The notes: generated from the letters alone by a model not told the origin. Positions 1-11,048 are shown, counted from the stretch's first letter. The stretch is 64,000 bases of DNA from Chaetoceros tenuissimus (GCA_021927905.1 BLLK01000047.1:1426001-1490000); one strand, 5' to 3'. Numbers and translations: made by a program.

Positions 1-1178
1 CTAAGAAGGGAGCTATCACTGCAATTGGTGAAATTGGAGCACACTGTGGCAAAGACTTCGTTAAGTTTCTTGAGAAGACAATTCCATTGCTACAGAAGGC
101 TGCTACAAACTGGCATCCACTCATTAAGGCTGAAGTTGCAGAGGCTCTTCCTTCTATGTTAACTCCAGCAGTTGTAGCTGAGCACGGTGGAGAGATCAAA
201 TGGGAAAAAGGTGCGATTGATGGACAAAGTCCTATATCAGCATCGACTACTGCTGTTGTGAACGTAGTCATGACTGAATTAATGGGTCTGATGAAGGACG
301 ACGACAAGGAGACTGTTGGAAAGGCATGTGAAGCTGTTCAAAGCGTGATCGAAACTTGCGGCCCTCATGCTCTTGTTCCAGTTGCGAACGAATGCCTTGA
401 AACTGTACATGCTTTGTTGACGAAGACCGCTCCTTGCCAAATTGCAGAGGATGGAGAAGATTACTATGACGATGAAGACGATGATCATGATTCATTCATG
501 ACCAGCGTATGTGACCTTGTTGGTGCATTTTGTCGTGTCATGGGACAACATTTTAACCAGTTCCTTCCACAATTTTTGCCTGCTATTTGTAATTACGCCA
601 AATCTTCACGCCCAACAAGTGATCGTGCCATGGCAATGGGATGTCTTGGAGAAATTGCTCAAGAGCTCGGAGAAGGAGTTAAGGACTACTGGAAGTCTGT
701 CTTCTTACCAGCAATTTTGGCTGGATTAAATGATCCAGAAGACAACGTTAAGCGTAACGCAGCATTTTGTGCTGGTGTTAGTTGCGAAGGCCTTGGAGAT
801 TTTGTTACAAGTGATTATCCTCAAATCTTTCAAGCAGTTGCACCTCTGTTCAGCATTGATGTCAATATTAGTGACGCCTCTGCAGCAGCAGTTGATAATG
901 CTTGTGCATGCGCTTCACGTATGATCATGGCCTCTCCTACCAATGTACCAATACCAGATTTACTGAAGGCAATTATACACAATCTTCCTCTCAAGAATGA
1001 CATGACTGAGAACGAAACTGTTTATAAGTGTATCTTGGGATTATTGCAAATGAACAATGCGGAAATTACACCTTTCAAAGCTGATTTAAAGAGAGTATTT
1101 TCTGACGCTGTAGCTGAGGGAAGTAGAGTTGACGATGAGACTAAGCAAAAGATCAGTCTCGCTTTCTCTGCTCTCTAA
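1..1178 (+). CDS. Importin-beta family karyopherin (importin-4/Kap123-like), C-terminal part
   Basis: The reading frame is open to the left edge (codons begin at base 3), so only about the last 390 residues of a protein of roughly 1,000-1,100 residues are present. The protein is a chain of alpha-helical HEAT repeats, for example AMGCLGEIAQELGEG and NAAFCAGVSCEGLGDF, which resemble the C-terminal repeats of importin-4/Kap123 and importin-5. An acidic loop (DGEDYYDDEDDDHD, around base 450-490) sits where these karyopherins carry an acidic insertion. Family role: RanGTP-dependent nuclear import of cargo such as histones and ribosomal proteins. The stop codon is at 1176-1178, and the gene converges on the cyclin gene that ends at 1475. 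Assignment to importin-4 rather than importin-5 is a judgement from repeat texture only. Confidence 0.8.
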   Translation, partial: KKGAITAIGEIGAHCGKDFVKFLEKTIPLLQKAATNWHPLIKAEVAEALPSMLTPAVVAEHGGEIKWEKGAIDGQSPISASTTAVVNVVMTELMGLMKDDDKETVGKACEAVQSVIETCGPHALVPVANECLETVHALLTKTAPCQIAEDGEDYYDDEDDDHDSFMTSVCDLVGAFCRVMGQHFNQFLPQFLPAICNYAKSSRPTSDRAMAMGCLGEIAQELGEGVKDYWKSVFLPAILAGLNDPEDNVKRNAAFCAGVSCEGLGDFVTSDYPQIFQAVAPLFSIDVNISDASAAAVDNACACASRMIMASPTNVPIPDLLKAIIHNLPLKNDMTENETVYKCILGLLQMNNAEITPFKADLKRVFSDAVAEGSRVDDETKQKISLAFSAL

Positions 1179-1474
1179 GGTGGTTACTTTAAAATTATAG
1201 ACTATATTTATTCCTTCCACTACCTTCGTACATGCTCCGACAAAAGACCAGTTTAACGTTCTTAACCATCTGAAGTGGTTTAATAATTTAAACAAAGCAA
1301 TTCCTTCTGTTTAGTTAGGCTTTACAGAAATTTTACATACTCCTGCGAAAAGAAGCATTTAATTAGCAAAATCATTGTTTATCTTATTATACTATTATTA
1401 TTAGAACTTTAGTAGTAGCGGGTGGTTTTGTGATCAATTGTAGTTGTTTCCACAACGATCGTTTTTATGGTTTT

Positions 1475-2638
1475 CTATATCATTGCACGTTCGTGTTCCT
1501 CAATAGGGGAGATAGGAGATGGTGGCTGAATATCATCTCCTGAATGCTGCGAGAAACACGCACTGAACATTCCTGCAGCGTGTGCTACTTTGAAAGGATG
1601 AAAGCCTGCATTTGTTTGAAATGTATCACCTCCAGAAGGAGGCTCAAGAACGAGGGAAGGGTTAAAACTCCTGTGGATTACTTTCTTCAGTTTCAGAATT
1701 TCAATATTGTTTGGGACAAAACGCATGTATATTTGTTCATAGTGAGTAAACAAAGCTTCTCTAGCAACCATTACAGCCTGAGCTTTCTCCAGTCTTTCTT
1801 GGAAAACTTCTCTGGTACGTTCTGTAATGGCTGATACGGTCATCATATCCATGGCTAGCAAAACACCAGCATACGCAATTGTACTAGGTGCCAGGCTATT
1901 TACAAAATATCCTGAGCGGTTAGTTTCGAAGTATGGTGTTATTCCATCTATACAGATCGCAAGCTCAACGAGGTATCGAGCTAGATCATGAAGAACGGTA
2001 TGACCAAGCCGTAATCTCTTAAGGTCTCGTTCTTCCATCTGCGGATACAAGTGTCCAGGCGCTGGTACTAGCCTCATAAATGCATCTACGCAACACATTA
2101 CAGTGACAGGATTCATTTTCCACTTCAAATTTTTCAAAAGTAGAATTTCCATACGGAAAATATCTTCACAGCCAAATTCTCCACGACTTAATTTCACAAA
2201 CTCCTTAATGTCAAAAGTTTTTCGTTTAATCTCCCACGGCGATGTTTCATTTCCATGGTCATTACCTCCGTGTAGTTTAACTGCTACATACAAGGAGGTC
2301 ATGGCTATTAATTGGTACTGATGAGCAGTCATTGCTTCTTGGTTTGGCTCGGACTCTTGTGCCTCCAGGTATCTATCGACATAATCCATAGCAATGGCAA
2401 CAATACCTCTTTCTAGCAGAAAATTATCTACAATCTTATAGAACCATTCAAAAATTCTTGGTCTCCAGTGTCTATGTACATGTGGGAGACTCGGTAATTT
2501 TCTAATATTGGTACCGGTGGCACAACTACCTTGCGATATTTTGTCGACCCCTGCCACATACGAAAACTCTCGTTGCAGCAGTCCACTCACAAGGTCTAAC
2601 GAAGAGTAATGAGTGAATCCTAATGAATATTCATTCAT
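1475..2638 (-). CDS. Cyclin (diatom-type, N-terminal cyclin box)
   Basis: About 387 residues. The segment PHVHRHWRPRIFEWFYKIVD matches the start of a cyclin box, with RPRIFEWFYKIVD in the place of the MRAILVDWL motif. It is followed by helices typical of the fold (AMDYVDRYL, AMTSLYVAVKLH, MEILLLKNLKWKMNPVT). Diatoms carry a large expanded family of such cyclins, which regulate CDKs in response to light and nutrients. I start at the ATG at 2638, because the open frame further upstream has no ATG at its beginning and contains a good intron pattern (GTATGTAATTTC to TTTTTCATAG, about 2690-2775). A 5' exon or 5'UTR intron is therefore likely. The gene is divergent from COQ6. Confidence 0.75.
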   Translation of the reverse strand: MNEYSLGFTHYSSLDLVSGLLQREFSYVAGVDKISQGSCATGTNIRKLPSLPHVHRHWRPRIFEWFYKIVDNFLLERGIVAIAMDYVDRYLEAQESEPNQEAMTAHQYQLIAMTSLYVAVKLHGGNDHGNETSPWEIKRKTFDIKEFVKLSRGEFGCEDIFRMEILLLKNLKWKMNPVTVMCCVDAFMRLVPAPGHLYPQMEERDLKRLRLGHTVLHDLARYLVELAICIDGITPYFETNRSGYFVNSLAPSTIAYAGVLLAMDMMTVSAITERTREVFQERLEKAQAVMVAREALFTHYEQIYMRFVPNNIEILKLKKVIHRSFNPSLVLEPPSGGDTFQTNAGFHPFKVAHAAGMFSACFSQHSGDDIQPPSPISPIEEHERAMI

Positions 2639-3467
2639 GATATATTCAATGTTTAAAAATATGGCTTCTGGAATATCAATTGCTATGAAAAAGTTGAAAA
2701 TAAAGCTATGGTGAAAAAGTGTCCAAAAATGGCCTATGAAACAGGAATTCATTGCAAGTGAAATTACATACCTGTGATCCCTAAACCTTTTAGCAGTGTA
2801 GCAGAGTAGAATTCTATATGTCACTCTCTCTCATCAAAATTGAAATTTGAGTATTTCTAGCACAGGATTTCTTTGTCCTTTTAAACTACCGCGTAGTAGG
2901 TTAGCTCCGTTGTTGAGAGGACCTTGATATGAATATTGAAGCGATTTGGAACTCTAACTTCACGCAGTCTTTGCCAAACCTATTAAACAGTAATTGTTTG
3001 CGAATAGAATCCTAGCAGATGTTGGTGTAATACATAAACCAGGCTGATTATTTGTCACCTTAACCTAGCTGTAAGGATCAATGATCACAAAGAATTTTTG
3101 CTTTTTGCTCATTTTTGCTTTGGCTCGTCAGGAAGAAGAAATCCCAATAGAACGCAATGTTATGACGTAAAAAAGAAAAAGAATAAAAAGGAGAAGGACA
3201 AAAGAAGTAATTAAAATAAGAATCTAAATGAATCTACCTATCCTTCGAGGATAAAAATATATATCATAACCTATCTAGCGAATAGGGTTCACTTTTCTTT
3301 GTCAGTCATCAGTCATCCTTCCGATCTCTCTTCTTCTTCTTTCTCATCGCATTACTTCATTTATTGTAACATAATATTACTTGCTAGTGTATAAGTGATC
3401 ATTTTAACGTGCTTATATATTGCATCTGCAAGTTCGCAACCTAGAACCGAAAGAGGATTCCGTGGAA
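2639..3467. promoter_or_regulatory. Divergent promoter region between cyclin and COQ6
   Basis: This stretch separates two divergently transcribed genes. It contains an apparent 5'UTR intron of the cyclin on the minus strand (about 2690-2775), an A-rich purine tract at 3169-3200 and a TA-rich block at 3252-3270. A TGACGT half-site lies near 3162. No additional ORF with coding character is visible. Confidence 0.35.
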
Positions 3468-5063
3468 ATGAAAATGATTGCATCACTTTCACGAAAAGTA
3501 AATGGCAATGTCCAAACAAATTTTGCAGTTTCGAAATACAGCCGATTCTTCTCCTCAAGCAATAAGCTTGAAAAACACTTTGATGTAACCATAGTCGGTG
3601 GAGGGGCAGTAGGATCAGCACTGGCAAACCTCATATCAGAAAATATTCCTTCATTGTCAGTTGCCTTGATGGATGCAAGGACACCGAAATCTCCAAATGA
3701 TGCATTCAATATTGACTCATCGTCAAAAACTTGTTTTCCAAGTCCAAGAGCATATGCATTGTCTCCAAAAAGTTTAAGTTTACTCGGAGATGATATTGTT
3801 TCAAAACTCGATGAGAAAGGTAGACTCGCATATTATGACACCATGCAAGTATGGGAAAGCGATGGTCCAGCAGTATTACAATTTAATCATCAAGACATTG
3901 ATGATACTGATAAATTGAATGGTGATATCTTGGGGGCTGTCGTCGAAGACGAGCCAATGGTTTCTTGTCTTTGGGATAAAATGAAGAACAATAGTCATGT
4001 TGAACTTATTTCACCGACAATTATTGAAAAGATTAATGCTCCATCAGCATCTGACGATGAATCAAAAGTAGAAGTCATGTATAAAAAAGCAGGAAATGAC
4101 AATGCCGAACCAAGCAACCTCACCACAAATCTCTTGGTTGCAGCAGATGGGGCAAATTCTTTTGTGCGTAAATCAGATGGAACATTCCATACAGTTTCAT
4201 ATTCTTACGGTCGAACTGCTGTCACATGCACAGTAGAGATTGATAGTAGCATTCATAAAACTGCGTTTCAAAGATTTCAAAAGAACGGTCCAATAGCATT
4301 ATTGCCAGTTTGGAATGAAGATTCATCAAAACGACAAGGAAATTGTGGAGACAAGACTTATGCCAACATTGTATGGAGCACAACTCCTGAAGAAGCAAAA
4401 TATCTCAAGAGTCTACCTGAAAAGGATTTTGTGATGGCAATGAATGATTTACTACAAAGTGGTCCTACAAATACACCACCTCTATTTCCTACAGAATTAA
4501 AGAATTCCTTACCAAGACCGTTTCAAAGTGCAATGAATGGAATCGAAATGCTTTCCCAAAGCGCAAACACTGGTCTGACAATGTCAGGTATGACAGAACG
4601 AAGACAGGGTTTTCGAGTTGCACCAATGATCACAAATGTGGTTGGAAGAGTATTTTCGTTTGACCTGAATTTGATGCATGCCAAGAATTATATCTCTAAC
4701 AGAATCTGCTTAGTTGGAGATGCTGCGCATACAATCCATCCCATGGCAGGTCAAGGTCTTAACCTGGGAATGGGAGATGCAGCATGTTTGACAAAGAATA
4801 TAAAGCATGTCGTCGAAAGTGGAATGGGAATTGACACCAATGCTGGTCTAGATTATGCTCTAAAACAATATGAATCATCGAGACAACGCGAGGTTGTAGC
4901 AACAATGGGAGGAATTCAATTCTTACACGGAGCTTTTGGTACAACATTTTCACCTGCAGTTCATGTCAGAAGTGTCGGTATGAACATGATTAACTCAATA
5001 GGTCCTGTTCGACGAAAATTAGTCAAGGTTGCTACTGGGATTGAGGATGTAGTTTCTATTTAA
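3468..5063 (+). CDS. COQ6: FAD-dependent ubiquinone biosynthesis monooxygenase COQ6
   Basis: Single-exon gene of 531 residues in the UbiH/UbiF/Coq6 family of flavin hydroxylases. The N-terminal dinucleotide-binding motif is DVTIVGGGAVGSALANL (GxGxxG). The C-terminal FAD motif is LVGDAAHTIHPMAGQGLNLG, the diagnostic GD-AH-HP-GQG-N block. The N-terminus MKMIASLSRKVNG followed by KYSRFFSSS is basic, serine-rich and lacks acidic residues, as in a mitochondrial presequence. Known family role: ring hydroxylation of the coenzyme Q precursor on the matrix side of the inner mitochondrial membrane. I chose the ATG at 3468 because the frame upstream of it has no other ATG. The gene is convergent with O-fucosyltransferase A, with only about 20 bp between stop codons. 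Confidence 0.9.
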   Translation: MKMIASLSRKVNGNVQTNFAVSKYSRFFSSSNKLEKHFDVTIVGGGAVGSALANLISENIPSLSVALMDARTPKSPNDAFNIDSSSKTCFPSPRAYALSPKSLSLLGDDIVSKLDEKGRLAYYDTMQVWESDGPAVLQFNHQDIDDTDKLNGDILGAVVEDEPMVSCLWDKMKNNSHVELISPTIIEKINAPSASDDESKVEVMYKKAGNDNAEPSNLTTNLLVAADGANSFVRKSDGTFHTVSYSYGRTAVTCTVEIDSSIHKTAFQRFQKNGPIALLPVWNEDSSKRQGNCGDKTYANIVWSTTPEEAKYLKSLPEKDFVMAMNDLLQSGPTNTPPLFPTELKNSLPRPFQSAMNGIEMLSQSANTGLTMSGMTERRQGFRVAPMITNVVGRVFSFDLNLMHAKNYISNRICLVGDAAHTIHPMAGQGLNLGMGDAACLTKNIKHVVESGMGIDTNAGLDYALKQYESSRQREVVATMGGIQFLHGAFGTTFSPAVHVRSVGMNMINSIGPVRRKLVKVATGIEDVVSI

Positions 5064-5083
5064 GAATTACTAAATTTCAATTT

Positions 5084-7130
5084 CTAGAACTTGTCTCTTG
5101 ACGGCTCAACATCTCCATCGATACCAACCCAGCCATCAGGCCATTCCCAAGAATACTTGATTCCATCATAATGTTTTTCCCATGTATGGGTTATATTTTT
5201 TCTATCCAGCCAACTATGATATGAATCCTTCATTGACATTCCATGATAGCCTCTCATTCTATTGATGTATCCAGAAAAAGTGGAGAAGAAAGTACCACCA
5301 AAGGTACGACCTCTACTTGCTATGATTGTATCAATCATCCCCATGTAGTTTCCATCCAACTCTCCAAGTTTAGCATAATCCCAGTAATCGTCGAGAAATT
5401 TGACAGTGTGTTTTTCGGCAATAGGATCAAAGAATGTTTTGTTTCTCTCATCTGTGGCAATGTAAATTATTTCATTTGGCTTCCATGTTTCATTCAAGTT
5501 ATCATGCCATTCTTGTCCTGAAATCTTAACTTGAGGAAATTGGAGGTCCCCTCTTCTGACATGTAAAGATGCATATCCTCCACCGCCTTCATCGTCGATT
5601 GAAAATCCAAGCTTTTTACCTTCTTCTTGCAGTGCAAGGACAATCTTTCCAGCAGCACAATAAATGGAATCGTGATATCTCAAGTAATCTCGAACAAATC
5701 TTTTGGCATAGTTATAGATGGATGGATTTGTGAAGTATAAATAACCATAGAAGTGAGCAAACATTCGCCATGGTAGACCACTTCTGAAATGTATGAGATC
5801 TGCACTCTCAAATTCTTTGTCAATATAAATCATGTTCTTCTCCTAATAAAATCTGTAAGGATATGGAAATCTATTGAATGAACACGAAGGGAAAGTGTAT
5901 CCTACTTACCAATCTAGGATGACAAAACTCTCTCACTTTCGCATCATTTGAAGGTGAAACTTTGCCAGTTGTAAACTTTTCTTCATCAAAAACAATGCAA
6001 TGGGTTTGATTGAATTGAGGAAGGAAAGCAGCCCCTCTAAGATACCAGTAGACGTGATCACAGGCTACATCGCTTTTTGCTCTACGCTCACACTCCTTAG
6101 AACTGTTGATGACATCTTCTCTAGTGATGTTCGCGTAGCTTCTATCCACAACTTCCGTGTCAATCAACATTTCTGGAATAGGAAATCGCCCACCTTCTCC
6201 ACCTTCCCTTTTGATGAATTCTTCTGTAGTAATCCAAGGTATTCTTTTTTTGAATTCTGGTGTATTAAACGGGTAGAAATCTGCAAATCCTCTACTTGGA
6301 TTTGATTTGTCCACATCCAATAGGTAGACATTGTTGGAGGGTGGCATAACCAATGTTCTTCCAGTAACTAGCGCATATACAAATACTATTTCCAAATTCA
6401 TACGAATATTATTCCACCCACCTACATCGGGCTCAAACGAAAGGTATTTGGTCTTTCTAGACGATGATGGAGTGACAAAAGGTGATTTGAAGTTCAAATC
6501 ACGATCTCCCTGTGGGCTATTCCAATATGCTAATTCATCTACATCTACATCACATTCAATATGTCCCCTTTTAGCACCCAAGAGAGCAGGTGTCTGATCC
6601 ATTGGCAGCCCACTTACTCCTCTGCCCAATGGTCTATTAGACCGCGGAGGTAACTTTCTTGCTCTACCACTGTTTGTAGTCATAGATTCAACAACTGGAA
6701 TATCCATTTCATTAGATTTTGCAACATTATCATCTATTCTCACTTTTGACTTTTCGCTCGTTTCACCTTTGAGTCCCTTATGTTTTGATTTATCAACATT
6801 GCTGTCTCCTCTCTTCTTTACTTCTACAACTCGTTTGATGGGCTTTCCCACAGAAACAGATTCTTGTGGAGTTTTTCGTAGAGAAGAAACCTCAGCTTTT
6901 TTCTTTGCAACATTAGCACGATGTTCCTCCACCTTTTCCTCCACTTTTTCACTGAAGGAAGGAAAGCACATTCCAAACAAAAATCCCAATGAAAAGATAA
7001 ATAATACTTTCAGCAATGTAAATTTTGATCGAGGAACTCTTCTACGCAAAGGTCGCTTGTTTCTATTCGGCCCTGTGATGGGGTTCGCGATGGTTCCCCC
7101 TGAAGACACCTTTGCTCGAGATCTTATCAT
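5084..7130 (-). CDS. Type II membrane O-fucosyltransferase-like protein, copy A
   Basis: Two exons, 7130-5910 and 5842-5084, with a 67-bp intron (5843-5909). The acceptor that keeps the frame aligned with copy B is the second AG, after ATTTTATTAG. The product has 659 residues. A basic N-terminus is followed by one membrane anchor (about residues 35-56, KFTLLKVLFIFSLGFLFGM), then a charged stem and a lumenal catalytic domain. The motifs GGWNNIRMNLE (about 237-247) and HVRRGDLQF (about 501-509) are the two hallmarks of GDP-fucose protein O-fucosyltransferases (PF10250-like), and YIATDERN and FFSTFSGYINRMRGY follow as in that superfamily. The expected location is the Golgi or ER; the acceptor is unknown. 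Copy B at 15523 is a close paralogue that has one extra intron. Confidence 0.8.
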
Positions 7131-7324
7131 ATGAGTTTGGTGAATGTATGTAAGCGAAGTAGTTCAGTGTGTGTGATGAAAAAATTGAATAGATTGACTC
7201 GGTTGTTAGTTTATTATTAGAACAATAGTAAGATACTCAAGAGAAAGGGTTTTGCTACTTGATGCTAGATGCTAGATGATGAAGATGCAAGGATAGGTGC
7301 ACTTTTAAAGAATGAGAGTATTCA

Positions 7325-7332
7325 TGACGTCA
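7325..7332. promoter_or_regulatory. Palindromic CRE-like site TGACGTCA
   Basis: A perfect TGACGTCA octamer lies about 195 bp upstream of the start of O-fucosyltransferase A. CRE-type bZIP sites are known in diatoms as CO2/cAMP-responsive elements. A role here is inferred from position only. Confidence 0.35.
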
Positions 7333-7546
7333 TTTTATCGTCATCGAAAATGACCCTAGCTTTTTGATGATCCTTTTGAATCAAAAAGATGAATAGATGG
7401 AATACTTTGAATAGAGAGCATATTTAAACTCTCTCTTGGGATTTCTACTTTGTTTACGCAGCAAGTAAGAGTGGTATAAAAATTATTTGCATTTTTGAGT
7501 ACCTAGGTCATTCGCTGATGTAGTAAAACAATACCATAGCTTTCAG

Positions 7547-8025
7547 TCATTTTCAATCAAAGGAAAGAGAGTTAAGGTACAGTAATATGGATATTAAAAA
7601 CGAAACAGGCATGAAAAACTGAGTATAATAGAGTACCATAACATGTAGGTTCTACTTGGTGTTGAAAACATGAAAATTCGAAAAATGGGATCAACAAAAA
7701 AAGATCATAAGGTACTGGAATTGTTTGCAAAGAAGTATTTCTTCCGTGGAAAGTAAAAGAAAAATATATGAACATAATGTTGTACGTAGGCTTGAAAGTA
7801 TGCGTGGATCAAACCGCGACGTTAAAAGTAAAAGCATCATATCTCAAGAAGTATAATGCTGCTAGATTGTGTTTGGCTCTCATTTTCAACCAAAGAAAAG
7901 AGAGATACAGTAAAACGGATATTAGAAATGAAGTCAGCGTGAAAAACTGGGTAGAATAGAGTACCATAAAGTGTTGTTTAGACTTGCTTTCAGAAACTTT
8001 AAAAAATGACCGGAGGAGTCACAAG
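7547..8025. repeat. Diverged direct repeat (two units, about 335 bp apart)
   Basis: Unit 1 (about 7547-7720) and unit 2 (about 7880-8025) share a series of blocks in the same order: CATTTTCAAYCAAAG, AAAGAGAG, GGATATTA, TGAAAAACTG, ATAGAGTACCATAA, ACTTG and CACAAGGT/CATAAGGT. The units are diverged by substitutions and small indels, so this is an old tandem duplication. The rest of the 7131-8058 interval contains no convincing gene; a 63-codon ORF at 7768 overlaps unit 2 and has no recognisable features. Confidence 0.6.
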
Positions 8026-8058
8026 GTGCATTCAAGAGCCTCTACGGTGTAGCTTGGG

Positions 8059-8793
8059 TCACGATATCATCGCAGATGAAAATTGACCTGACTTGAGATC
8101 ATAATCACCCTCTCTCATTCCATCACCATTTACACCAGCCTTGATAACATAGATGTTTCCTTTTGCATCAATAAATACAATCACATAAATACCAACTTTC
8201 GAATAGTTTTCCTTCATCTCATTGTCTTCGCAAGGAATCCTTGGAATTTTGATTTGAGAATCACCTTTGGAATAGGCTTCTTGGGCAGTTTGGGAGATAT
8301 TATTCATTTTGTAAAAGTCATCCATTGGTATACCCTTTCCATCCTCTTCCAAAATATCAAATGCTTGCTCGCCCAATTTAATATTCTCTCGGAGTACATT
8401 TTGTTCGAGGTATTCTTTCTTGTGCATGTAATCTTTGAGCATTTCAAACATCACTACTTTTGGTGGGAACTTTGATTGATACTTTGAAGTGAATAGTGCG
8501 TCTCTGTCCTCTTCTACAGCTTCCTCCGTAGCCAATGTAGCATGTTCCGTAGTTGGAGTAATAGCTCTTCCTGACTCTACTGTACTAGTAGTGGCATGAT
8601 CCGATGTTCCAATGACTTCCGCTGCACTCACATTTGGAGAGCTATTATAATGAAAAGTTTGTATATATTGAAATGTATATAATTGTATAGTCATCCAATT
8701 CACTTACATATTCTCTTTTCTAGTATTGTCATTGGAAATTTCATCATAGGTCCAAGCGATGGCCGACGTCTCAATTCTGTTCTTGGATCTCAT
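8059..8793 (-). CDS. Hypothetical protein, two exons
   Basis: Exon 1 is 8793-8708 (start MRSKNRIETSAIAWTYDE) and exon 2 is 8641-8059. They are joined across a 66-bp intron (8642-8707, GTAAGT to TAATAG), giving 222 residues. The protein is hydrophilic, with a Thr/Glu-rich middle and a C-terminal segment GIYVIVFIDAKGNIYVIKAG that looks like a small beta unit. I do not recognise a family. Just upstream on the same strand (8929-8771) is a 52-codon ORF starting MNSNAMEENGRRRYPRRK that looks protein-like but is one base out of frame with exon 1. The true N-terminus may therefore lie there, with a frameshift, or it may be a separate upstream ORF. Confidence 0.45.
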
Positions 8794-8929
8794 CAACCAA
8801 ATTAGCTTTTAAAAGACTTTTCCGACGCTTGTTGTCTATTGAGTTTGTATCAAGAAATCTCAATGGCGTTGATGCCTTTCTACGAGGATAACGCCTTCTA
8901 CCATTCTCTTCCATGGCATTGGAATTCAT

Positions 8930-9666
8930 AATGGATGGATGGAATGAGATTGGAATTTGAATTTGTAGTAGCGACGAGTTTTCTTGGAAAAATCAAGTCG
9001 AACGAAAGGAAAGCACTTGAAATCACTACAATTGAGAAAGCTGCAGAGACTAGCGAATCAATGAATGCTCTTTTGATGATTTGAATAAGAAATGTCTGTA
9101 TTCAAAAAGGTGGCTGCAGGTGAGGGATTGTATTGAATTCGAAAAGATGATTTGAAATGAAGAAATCGTGAGTTTACCTTTTTCCACTGTAACTTTTTCT
9201 AAAGTGCTCAAACCACCAAGCGGTCTTTTCGAATTAGATTCAAATCTATCAATGCAGCAATGACTCAAGTATCAGCTTCTATCAATAGTCAGAATGAAAT
9301 GATTCGAAAAGGAGTGCTGCAATGGAAAAGTGATGGTGTGTGGTTTTCCTTTTGTGTCTGAACAGACGGTCCTACGTCCTTCGTTCATCGTCCTACGTCC
9401 TACTCATCCGACATCGGTCATAAGCTAAAATGGCTTTCTGGTTGGGTAAAATTTTTTCTCAGAATCTGGACTGTAATACTCGTAAAGAAGGAGCTACAAA
9501 CTTCCTTTTATTTCTTCGACGATACGTTTATGACGTTGAAAATTGTGCTGAAATGTTTGATGATTTTTTGAATACTGTGAAAGTACTTACGGCATATTCA
9601 CAAAGTGTGGATTTCATTAGTTTTCATGTTTTTACTTGTTTGCGGCTCACCAAAAGCAAAAAAAAT
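8930..9666. other. Intergenic, no gene recognised
   Basis: No coherent reading frame. The run 9365-9400 has short direct repeats of GTCCTACGTCCT. A 96-codon plus-strand ORF (9430-9720) runs through the tRNA gene and is not credible as a protein gene. Confidence 0.3.
9656..9664 (-). terminator. Pol III oligo-T terminator of tRNA-Glu
   Basis: The plus strand reads an A-run directly downstream of the minus-strand tRNA, so the transcript would end in about eight U residues, the standard RNA polymerase III stop. Confidence 0.6.
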
Positions 9667-9739
9667 TTCCGGATCGGGGACTCGAACCCCGGGATCCTGC
9701 GTGAAAGGCAAGTATGTTAACCACCTACATCAATCCGGA
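9667..9739 (-). tRNA. trnE-UUC: tRNA-Glu (anticodon TTC)
   Basis: On the minus strand a 72-nt cloverleaf plus discriminator base can be drawn. The acceptor stem TCCGGAT/ATCCGGA has 7 pairs, the D-stem is ATGT/ACAT, the anticodon stem CTTGC/GCAGG has a 7-nt loop CTTTCAC with anticodon TTC, and the T-stem CGGGG/CCCCG has loop TTCGAGT. There is no intron and no encoded CCA. A run of eight T residues follows within a few bases on the transcribed strand and fits a Pol III terminator. The internal A and B boxes are intact, so this is a nuclear tRNA gene. Confidence 0.92.
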
Positions 9740-11048
9740 TTGTTGACGTTAAAGCCAAGGAAGTAGTATACAATGTCTGTGTATGAAGGTTTTTTCATCT
9801 TTAATAACTTTGATGGTATGTCATACATCTTTACAATCGTCATGATTCATTGTTTCTTTATAACATACTTGTAGAAAAACAATCAATGATTGCCCATAGA
9901 ATATCACTTGGTGATATGTTGGGTAATACATTGTAAAATTCTATCGTAGTTGTTGTATGTTCTATGTTCTCCATTGTATACCACTCATAGTCATCATCAT
10001 TTCTTGGTGTTGATGCTTTTGCAGCCTTCTTTTTTATTCTTTGTATAATTAAAAAGTATGCTCATTCAATCCTTTCATCTAGTAATTTATTTTTACAAAA
10101 GCCCTCAATACTAGATAACATGTCACAGGAACAATGACGTAGCCATCTTGAGGTAAAAGCATTGTACATGAATTATTTCTAAGGAGCATTTCTCGCGGCA
10201 TAAGTTCTATTTGCTGCCAACATTGAATAGCACTATCGGCTATCCTGTGTCAAAGGCAAGTACTGTATGTTAAACATCTACATCATACTAGATTTTGTTA
10301 CTCCAGATGCTGAAATATTGTACGCGTACGTATGTATTCATTCTAAACATTCGTTTCTTCTCCACGGCACATTTTTCTCATGAGATAGTTCTAAAATGCA
10401 ACTTTTTTGTCTGGCTTTAGAGCTGCAGTACTGCTGGCCATACATATTTTTCATCTACAATATCAATTTGGATAGGATCGCAAGCAAGCACCTTACCTGC
10501 TGGCCATGCCTAGCTTCGTTTATGGTGTCAATGGTTTTCATACGAGCTCAAGAAATCTATCACATCTAGAGACTAACTTTTATAAGAAATTTGATCTCAT
10601 TTTGAAAGAATATACTAATGTGGTAAATTTCAAGGATATTAGGTACATTATAATACATATACGTAGGTTGTAAAATAAAAGTAACCCAAGTAGCCAGCAA
10701 GTATAAACTATACTCCTTTATAACGTCATAGCTTTTGCGCTTGTAGGGACAAGAATCATTGTAATAAGGCTAAGCTTCATATATAAGTAGCATGCAGAAT
10801 CCTACCTATTCCCCGTACACTGGTCTATCGTCATTGTGATTTTGCAAGTGTACTTTATTACCCCTTCCCCTTTCTTACATTTTTGTTTACACCTACGCAG
10901 TATTTTTTTTCTTCTTCAACAAGAAGCGCAACGTTTTGTTTCTACCATCATCATCATTCATTACTCATTACAATTACACTCATTACAAAGCACGTAAACG
11001 CTTACTATCGACTTTGAATTGTGACATCCTCCTTAATAAAGCTTAAAG
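9740..11048. other. Intergenic region and promoter of the VKOR gene
   Basis: Apart from the decayed tRNA copy, no gene is visible. A TATA-like stretch (CATATATAAG, 10778-10787) lies about 260 bp before the VKOR start, and a pyrimidine-rich leader (10855-10925) precedes the ATG. Short inverted and AT-rich patches are present but none is convincing. Confidence 0.35.
10242..10292 (-). pseudogene. Degenerate tRNA-Glu fragment
   Basis: This stretch aligns with the tRNA-Glu gene at 9667-9739 over the anticodon arm through the 5' end: ATCCTG-GTGTCAAAGGCAAGTA, then TGTTAA, then CATCTACATCA. It has a 5-bp insertion and substitutions in the acceptor stem and lacks a T-arm. It is too broken to fold as a tRNA. 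Confidence 0.6.

Noticed and set aside
9430-9720. 96-codon plus-strand ORF
   Set aside because: Its 3' end reads through the tRNA-Glu gene on the other strand; no protein motif.
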